Shown in pieces: positions 60,248 to 64,000 of a stretch of 64,000 nt of DNA. Location: NCBI RefSeq assembly GCF_037440165.1, contig NZ_JBBIUQ010000001.1, forward strand, positions 1 to 64,000, in the 5' to 3' direction. Origin of the DNA: Ignavibacterium sp037440165 (GTDB lineage Bacteria; Bacteroidota; Ignavibacteria; Ignavibacteriales; Ignavibacteriaceae). A program made the translations under genes and the position numbers. The notes beneath the pieces are model-generated. The model was given only the letters and a program-made list of their open reading frames with translations. It searched no databases and was not told where the DNA came from. Every line of letters begins with the position of its first letter. Position 1 is the first letter of the stretch.

Positions 60248-62226
60248 TAATAAACACTCGCTCCTGTTATGGTAAGTTCTGAACAATTAAGGATACATAT
60301 TTCATTTGTTCTGATTTTACTTCCTGGTGCAATACTTTGGTTAACTACTACGCCGCTTCCGTTTATTTTATATCTAATTCCCATTCTTGTTAAAGCATTA
60401 ATTGCATCACGCACACTGCAATTCACAAGGTCTGGCATTAGTTTATCAGAAGGCAATTTAACTTCTTTTATTTTTATTTGATTAGAATCATCTGATGAAT
60501 TTTCCTTTTCGAGATTTGTGAAAAGAAGTTTCTGCTTGAAAGTTTCATCAATGTATTTTTCAAAGTGATTAAAATCCTTCTCTACAATCCTTGACGCAAC
60601 TGACTTAAATATTGGAGCAGCAACCAAGCCACCATACTTCCCAACATCAGGAGAATTGACTAGTATTAAGCAAACAACTTGCGGATCTTCAACAGGGAAA
60701 AAACCTATAAATGATGAGTTATAATGTGCTTTGGAATATGAACCGTCAACTAACTTCTGTGAAGTTCCGGTTTTCCCACCAATAGAGATAAATTCAACAT
60801 CAGCATTTTTACCAGTTCCGTTTTTAACAACTCCTCTGAGAATATTTTTCATCATATTAGAGGTCTGTTCAGAGATAACTCTTCTGATTTGCTTTGGTTC
60901 ACTCTCAAATTCCAGTTCTCCGTTATGATTAATTCTTCGCTTCAGAATTTGCGGTTCGAATAAAATTCCACCGTTTACGAGTGCAGAAAAAGCTGTAATT
61001 AATTGCAGAGGTGTAACTGATATTTCATAACCGAAGGATATGTAAGCTTTTGAAATCTTTGACCAGGTTGTCGGCTTTTTCAATTTACCAGCGGCTTCTC
61101 CGGGCAGTTGAATAGATGTCAGATTTCCAAAACCAAATCCTCGTAAGTATTTATAAAGTTCATCATCGGAAATCCTCTGAACAAGTTTTGCAATGCCAAT
61201 GTTGCTTGATTGTTCAATGATTCCAGCTACATTAAGATATTTGTGTGGATGAGTATCTCTGATTTTTACATTTCTGAATTGATAAGTGCCGTTGTCTAAA
61301 TAAAGATTTTCATTGACGGAACATAATTTTCTATCTAGCAAAGCAGCAAGTGTAAAAGGTTTAAATGTTGATCCTGGTTCATAAGTATCTGTAATAGCTC
61401 TGTTCCTTCTCTGAAAATCATCATATTGCCAGTAGAAATTTGGATCATAATCTTCGACATTAGCAAGCGCAAGAATTTCTCCTGTGTTAGGATTCATTAT
61501 AATTCCGGTAGCAGAATGAGCTTTGAATTTTTCTAAGCCTTTTTTAAGCTCCTCTTCAAGAACTGATTGATAATCCTTATCGATTGTTAAAACTAGATTT
61601 GATCCCGGAATTGCAGGTTGAGTTTCGTCTTCCTTAATTGTAACTACTTCTCCAATTGCATTTTTAATAATCTTTCGTGAACCATCAATGCCTTCAATTT
61701 CTTTCCTGAAAAATTCACTTACACCTGAAACAGGTTTAAGCTCTTTGTTTATATAACCAACCACATGACTAGCAAGATTACTGTAGTGATTAATTCTCGT
61801 AGGATCATCTTTATAGTATAAACCAAAAATTTTTAGATCACTCAACGATTTTAATTGATCATTGGTAATTTTTCTTGCTAATACCACAGTACCTTTTTTA
61901 CCTTTCAAAAGATTTAGAAAATATCCTTTTGATTTCCCTAATACTTTTGAAAATTTTTCTGCAATCAAATCTCTTTTTGTTTTTGGAACAACAGCAAGAT
62001 CAGCATAATAGGTTACATCATTTCTATTATAAACAAGAAGATTATTATTTCTGTCATAGATTAATCCAAAATCAGCTTCAATTCTCTCTATATCAGTCTG
62101 CTGTTGAATTGCATAATATGAATATTCCTCACTCTTTACCAACTGAATATTGGCTAATCTTATAATCAAAACAGTAACCAGAATCAAAATTGCGAAGATT
62201 ACTAATAATGCGCGTGTGTTATTCAT
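60247..62226 (-). CDS. ftsI: Division-specific transpeptidase FtsI (PBP3) with PASTA domain
   Basis: A 659-residue class B penicillin-binding protein cross-linking septal peptidoglycan. The start at 62226 (MNNTRALLVIFAILILVTVL) gives an 8-base overlap with ftsL and places the transmembrane helix at the N-terminus. A longer version would overlap ftsL by 80 bases. The dimerisation domain includes GLIYDRNNNLLVYNRND. Active-site motifs are STFK (S286, K289 in EPGSTFKPF), SSN in IEQSSNIGIAKLV, and KTGT (K485) in SIGGKTGTSQK. A PASTA domain ends the protein (MPDLVNCSVRDAINALTRMG), common in FtsI of this lineage. Confidence 0.97.
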   Translation of the reverse strand: MNNTRALLVIFAILILVTVLIIRLANIQLVKSEEYSYYAIQQQTDIERIEADFGLIYDRNNNLLVYNRNDVTYYADLAVVPKTKRDLIAEKFSKVLGKSKGYFLNLLKGKKGTVVLARKITNDQLKSLSDLKIFGLYYKDDPTRINHYSNLASHVVGYINKELKPVSGVSEFFRKEIEGIDGSRKIIKNAIGEVVTIKEDETQPAIPGSNLVLTIDKDYQSVLEEELKKGLEKFKAHSATGIIMNPNTGEILALANVEDYDPNFYWQYDDFQRRNRAITDTYEPGSTFKPFTLAALLDRKLCSVNENLYLDNGTYQFRNVKIRDTHPHKYLNVAGIIEQSSNIGIAKLVQRISDDELYKYLRGFGFGNLTSIQLPGEAAGKLKKPTTWSKISKAYISFGYEISVTPLQLITAFSALVNGGILFEPQILKRRINHNGELEFESEPKQIRRVISEQTSNMMKNILRGVVKNGTGKNADVEFISIGGKTGTSQKLVDGSYSKAHYNSSFIGFFPVEDPQVVCLILVNSPDVGKYGGLVAAPIFKSVASRIVEKDFNHFEKYIDETFKQKLLFTNLEKENSSDDSNQIKIKEVKLPSDKLMPDLVNCSVRDAINALTRMGIRYKINGSGVVVNQSIAPGSKIRTNEICILNCSELTITGASVY

Positions 62227-62548
62227 ATCTGTTATCGAGTTCTTCCTGAAGTTCTTCAATTTTTTCTTTAGAGACAGAGAAAACAATTGTCGGTTCAATT
62301 CGCTTAATCATACCAAGCTGAGTAATTGCAGCAGAACGAATTTTTTCTTCGGTTGTTTCATCCTGATATTCGGCCTGCAGACTAACCAATTTTTGATTTT
62401 CAAATTTTAATTTTCTTAATGCCTCATCTTTTGCTTTTACCGTTTCATCATAACTGATTTTTGTTATAACGATAGCAATGAAAAAAACCGTGACAATTAC
62501 AACTAAAAAAAGAATATAGAATATCAGTGGTTTGGAACTTTTGTTCAT
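62219..62548 (-). CDS. ftsL: FtsL-like divisome protein
   Basis: A 109-residue bitopic protein. A short cytosolic segment and one helix (PLIFYILFLVVIVTVFFIAI) are followed by a coiled-coil region (about 35-70: DETVKAKDEALRKLKFENQK). A conserved-looking IRSAAITQLGMIKRIEPTIV segment follows, like the 'A...LGM..P' end of FtsL/septum initiators. Primary sequence in this family is weakly conserved, so assignment depends on topology and its place between rsmH (4-base overlap) and ftsI. Confidence 0.85.
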   Translation of the reverse strand: MNKSSKPLIFYILFLVVIVTVFFIAIVITKISYDETVKAKDEALRKLKFENQKLVSLQAEYQDETTEEKIRSAAITQLGMIKRIEPTIVFSVSKEKIEELQEELDNRYE

Positions 62549-63468
62549 ATTCTTTCAGCTGCTCTTAATTTTGCACTACGTGCTCGTCTATTATTGCTTA
62601 TTTCTTCCTTCGTCGGAAGAATTGGTTTTTTGGTTAATATTTTCAGTCTCGTCTCTTTCTTCTTAATACCAAATGGATCTTCTTTTGGACTTAAATGAGA
62701 AATTGATTCCTTTCTAAAAAAATCCTTAACTAATCTATCTTCCAGAGAATGATACGATATAATAACAAGTCTTCCACCTGGATTTAATACACTAACAGAT
62801 CTTTCCAAAAATTCTTTAAGCATATTCAATTCGTCATTAACATAAATTCTTAATGCCTGAAATACTCTTGAAAGACTTTTTAATAGAAAATTAACCGGAG
62901 TAAACTCAGCAACTATATCTCTTAAATCTTTCGTAGTCTGGATTTTCTTAACTTCTCTTGTTCTGACAATAGCTCTTGCAATCTTTTTATGATTTTTTTC
63001 TTCTCCATAATCTCTGAAAATAAGTGATAGCTCTTCTTCACTCAGTTCATTAACCACATCTGCAGCAGTCTGCTTCTTTGATTTATCCATTCTTAAATCT
63101 AATTTGGTCTCTGTTCTGAAAGTAAAACCTGATTCAGGTTCATCAAGCTGAAATGAGGAAACACCAAGATCAGCAAGAATACCATTAAGTCCATCAAGTG
63201 ATTCTATTTTTGTAATCAGATCCACCATAGAAAAATTAAATTTATAAAGAGAAACCCGTTTATCGTTTTTGAACTTTTCTTTGCAATAATTGAACGCATT
63301 ATCATCAACATCAGTTGCTATCAGTTTCCCCTTGGAATCGAGCTTTTGTAGGATGGCTTCGGAATGACCGCCAAATCCTAAAGTTGCATCGAAATACGAA
63401 CCGGACTTATCAGTAATTAAAAGATCAATACTTTCGTATAGTAGGACTGGATCATGTAAATAACTCAT
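62545..63468 (-). CDS. rsmH: 16S rRNA (cytosine1402-N4)-methyltransferase
   Basis: A 307-residue SAM-dependent methyltransferase acting on C1402 of 16S rRNA. It begins with YLHDPVLLYESIDLL and has the SAM-binding YFDATLGFGGHSEAILQ, GILADLGVSSFQLDEPESGF, the TFRTETKLDLRMD motif, and VSVLNPGGRLVIISYHSLEDRLVK. It ends with the typical EISNNRRARSAKLRAAERI tail. Length is normal. It overlaps mraZ by 4 bases and ftsL by 4. Confidence 0.98.
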   Translation of the reverse strand: MSYLHDPVLLYESIDLLITDKSGSYFDATLGFGGHSEAILQKLDSKGKLIATDVDDNAFNYCKEKFKNDKRVSLYKFNFSMVDLITKIESLDGLNGILADLGVSSFQLDEPESGFTFRTETKLDLRMDKSKKQTAADVVNELSEEELSLIFRDYGEEKNHKKIARAIVRTREVKKIQTTKDLRDIVAEFTPVNFLLKSLSRVFQALRIYVNDELNMLKEFLERSVSVLNPGGRLVIISYHSLEDRLVKDFFRKESISHLSPKEDPFGIKKKETRLKILTKKPILPTKEEISNNRRARSAKLRAAERI

Positions 63469-63905
63469 CGTGAAGCCATAACTTTTGCAGCTATCTCTTC
63501 ATAACTTTCAGGTGAACTGTTAAGGTAATTTTCAAAAATTTTAGGATTCCAAACTTCTATTTTTCTTAATGCACCAAGGATCAGAACTTCATTTTCAATT
63601 TTTGCGTACTCTGATAAATTCTGAGGAATTAAGATTCTTGCTTGTGAGTCCATTTTATCTTCTGATGCATACTGAGATATCATTCTTAAAAATCTTGCTT
63701 CTGATTCACTAAATGAATTTAGTTGCAGCAGCTTTTCTTCAATCTTTAACCATTCATCCATAGGATAAAGATCTATACAGGAAGATAGTCCGCGTGTCAT
63801 AACAAAGGTATCATTAGCTTCTGGTGAGATGTGTTTTCGAAGCTTTGCCGGAATGCTGATTCTGCCTTTATTATCAATGGAATATGTAAACTGACCTTTA
63901 AACAT
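63465..63905 (-). CDS. mraZ: Transcriptional regulator MraZ
   Basis: A 146-residue MraZ with two SpoVT/AbrB-type half-domains: FTYSIDNKGRISIPAKLR with RGLSSCIDLYPMDEWLKIEE, and MDSQARILIPQNLSEYAKIE with LGALRKIEVWNPKIFENYL. The paired DxxxR-type motifs (DNKGR, DSQAR) are characteristic. MraZ rings bind direct TGGGN repeats ahead of dcw clusters and control their own operon. Such repeats occur just upstream here. It is the first gene of the cluster. Confidence 0.97.
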   Translation of the reverse strand: MFKGQFTYSIDNKGRISIPAKLRKHISPEANDTFVMTRGLSSCIDLYPMDEWLKIEEKLLQLNSFSESEARFLRMISQYASEDKMDSQARILIPQNLSEYAKIENEVLILGALRKIEVWNPKIFENYLNSSPESYEEIAAKVMASR

Positions 63906-63936
63906 TTCATTTTCTCAATTTTTTCATGGGAAATTT

Positions 63937-63961
63937 CACCATTTTTCCCCACTGCTCCCCA
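63937..63961 (-). promoter_or_regulatory. MraZ operator (three direct repeats)
   Basis: On the minus strand TGGGG-AGCAG-TGGGG-AAAAA-TGGTG: three 5-base boxes separated by 5 bases, i.e. 10-bp periodicity. This matches the known MraZ box arrangement (TGGG[A/G/N] repeats) and lies between the promoter and the mraZ start, as expected for autorepression. Confidence 0.88.
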
Positions 63962-63991
63962 AAAATAACATAAAAGTTTAAGAAATGTCAA
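63962..63991 (-). promoter_or_regulatory. dcw cluster promoter
   Basis: On the minus strand TTGACA (63986-63991), an 18-base spacer, then TATTTT (63962-63967), directly upstream of the MraZ boxes. The -35 element is a perfect housekeeping consensus. Confidence 0.7.
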
Positions 63992-64000
63992 GATTTTTGG

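Noticed and set aside
60248..60286. N-terminal extension of murE of 13 residues
   Set aside because: Lies inside ftsI; the TAATG overlap start at 60247 fits the operon pattern.
62227..62298. N-terminal extension of ftsI of 24 residues
   Set aside because: It would overlap ftsL by 80 bases and move the membrane helix inward; the ATG at 62226 is better.

Overview
This AT-rich window (coding strand mostly minus) looks like a chromosomal segment of a bacterium of the Ignavibacteria (Chlorobi/Bacteroidota side of the FCB superphylum). The grounds are secreted proteins ending in the 'NYPNPFNPSTKI...' type IX secretion sorting domain, a SusC/RagA-style TonB receptor with a carboxypeptidase-like N-terminal domain, a short AMP nucleosidase, DUF4783, and meso-DAP-type murein genes. 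The lineage is inferred from protein signatures only. No rRNA, CRISPR array, prophage or insertion sequence with a transposase is visible.

Layout. 0.1-5.8 kb (minus): an outer-surface operon with a BNR/Asp-box T9SS protein, a lipoprotein, a TonB-dependent receptor and a second T9SS protein whose sorting domain carries an in-frame interspersed repeat. 6.0-10.1 kb: YitT-like membrane protein, PAP2 phosphatase, AMP nucleosidase, secreted M64 metalloprotease. 10.3-18.6 kb: a cyclic 2,3-diphosphoglycerate synthetase homologue, then a transporter-rich stretch (two SSS symporters, AbgT, ArsB/SLC13) interrupted by a GxxExxY gene flanked by palindromic repeats. 18.57-18.65 kb: a GC-rich island predicted here to be a stand-alone small RNA on the minus strand. 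18.8-22.5 kb: pdxJ, a CPBP-like protein, and groES-groEL behind a perfect CIRCE operator. 22.6-26.4 kb: a 1282-residue protein with TPR-like repeats and three CbbX-type AAA+ modules, two of them degenerate.

26.4-40.6 kb (minus): a tightly packed series, possibly one long transcription unit: DUF4783 protein, NtrY-like sensor kinase, a UvrD/AddA-like helicase with an Fe-S-type nuclease domain, a PNPOx-like protein, an SpmA-SpmB fusion, a 2-hydroxyacid dehydrogenase, alanine dehydrogenase, a CoA-transferase and a PPP-type phosphatase. 40.7-44.5 kb: an FN3 lipoprotein and a pyrR-pyrB-pyrC operon preceded by a PyrR-type attenuator. 44.6-47.5 kb: tRNA-Pro(CGG), yajQ, a DnaE-like protein lacking the PHP and palm catalytic regions, and a CPXCG zinc-ribbon protein.

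47.3-64.0 kb (minus): a nearly complete division and cell wall (dcw) cluster in the order mraZ-rsmH-ftsL-ftsI-murE-murF-mraY-murD-ftsW-murG-(PH-like membrane protein)-murC-ftsQ-ftsA-ftsZ-(small membrane protein). Genes from mraZ to ftsA overlap or abut, which implies translational coupling. The promoter at the right edge carries TGGGG-type direct repeats with 10-bp spacing, the expected MraZ operator.
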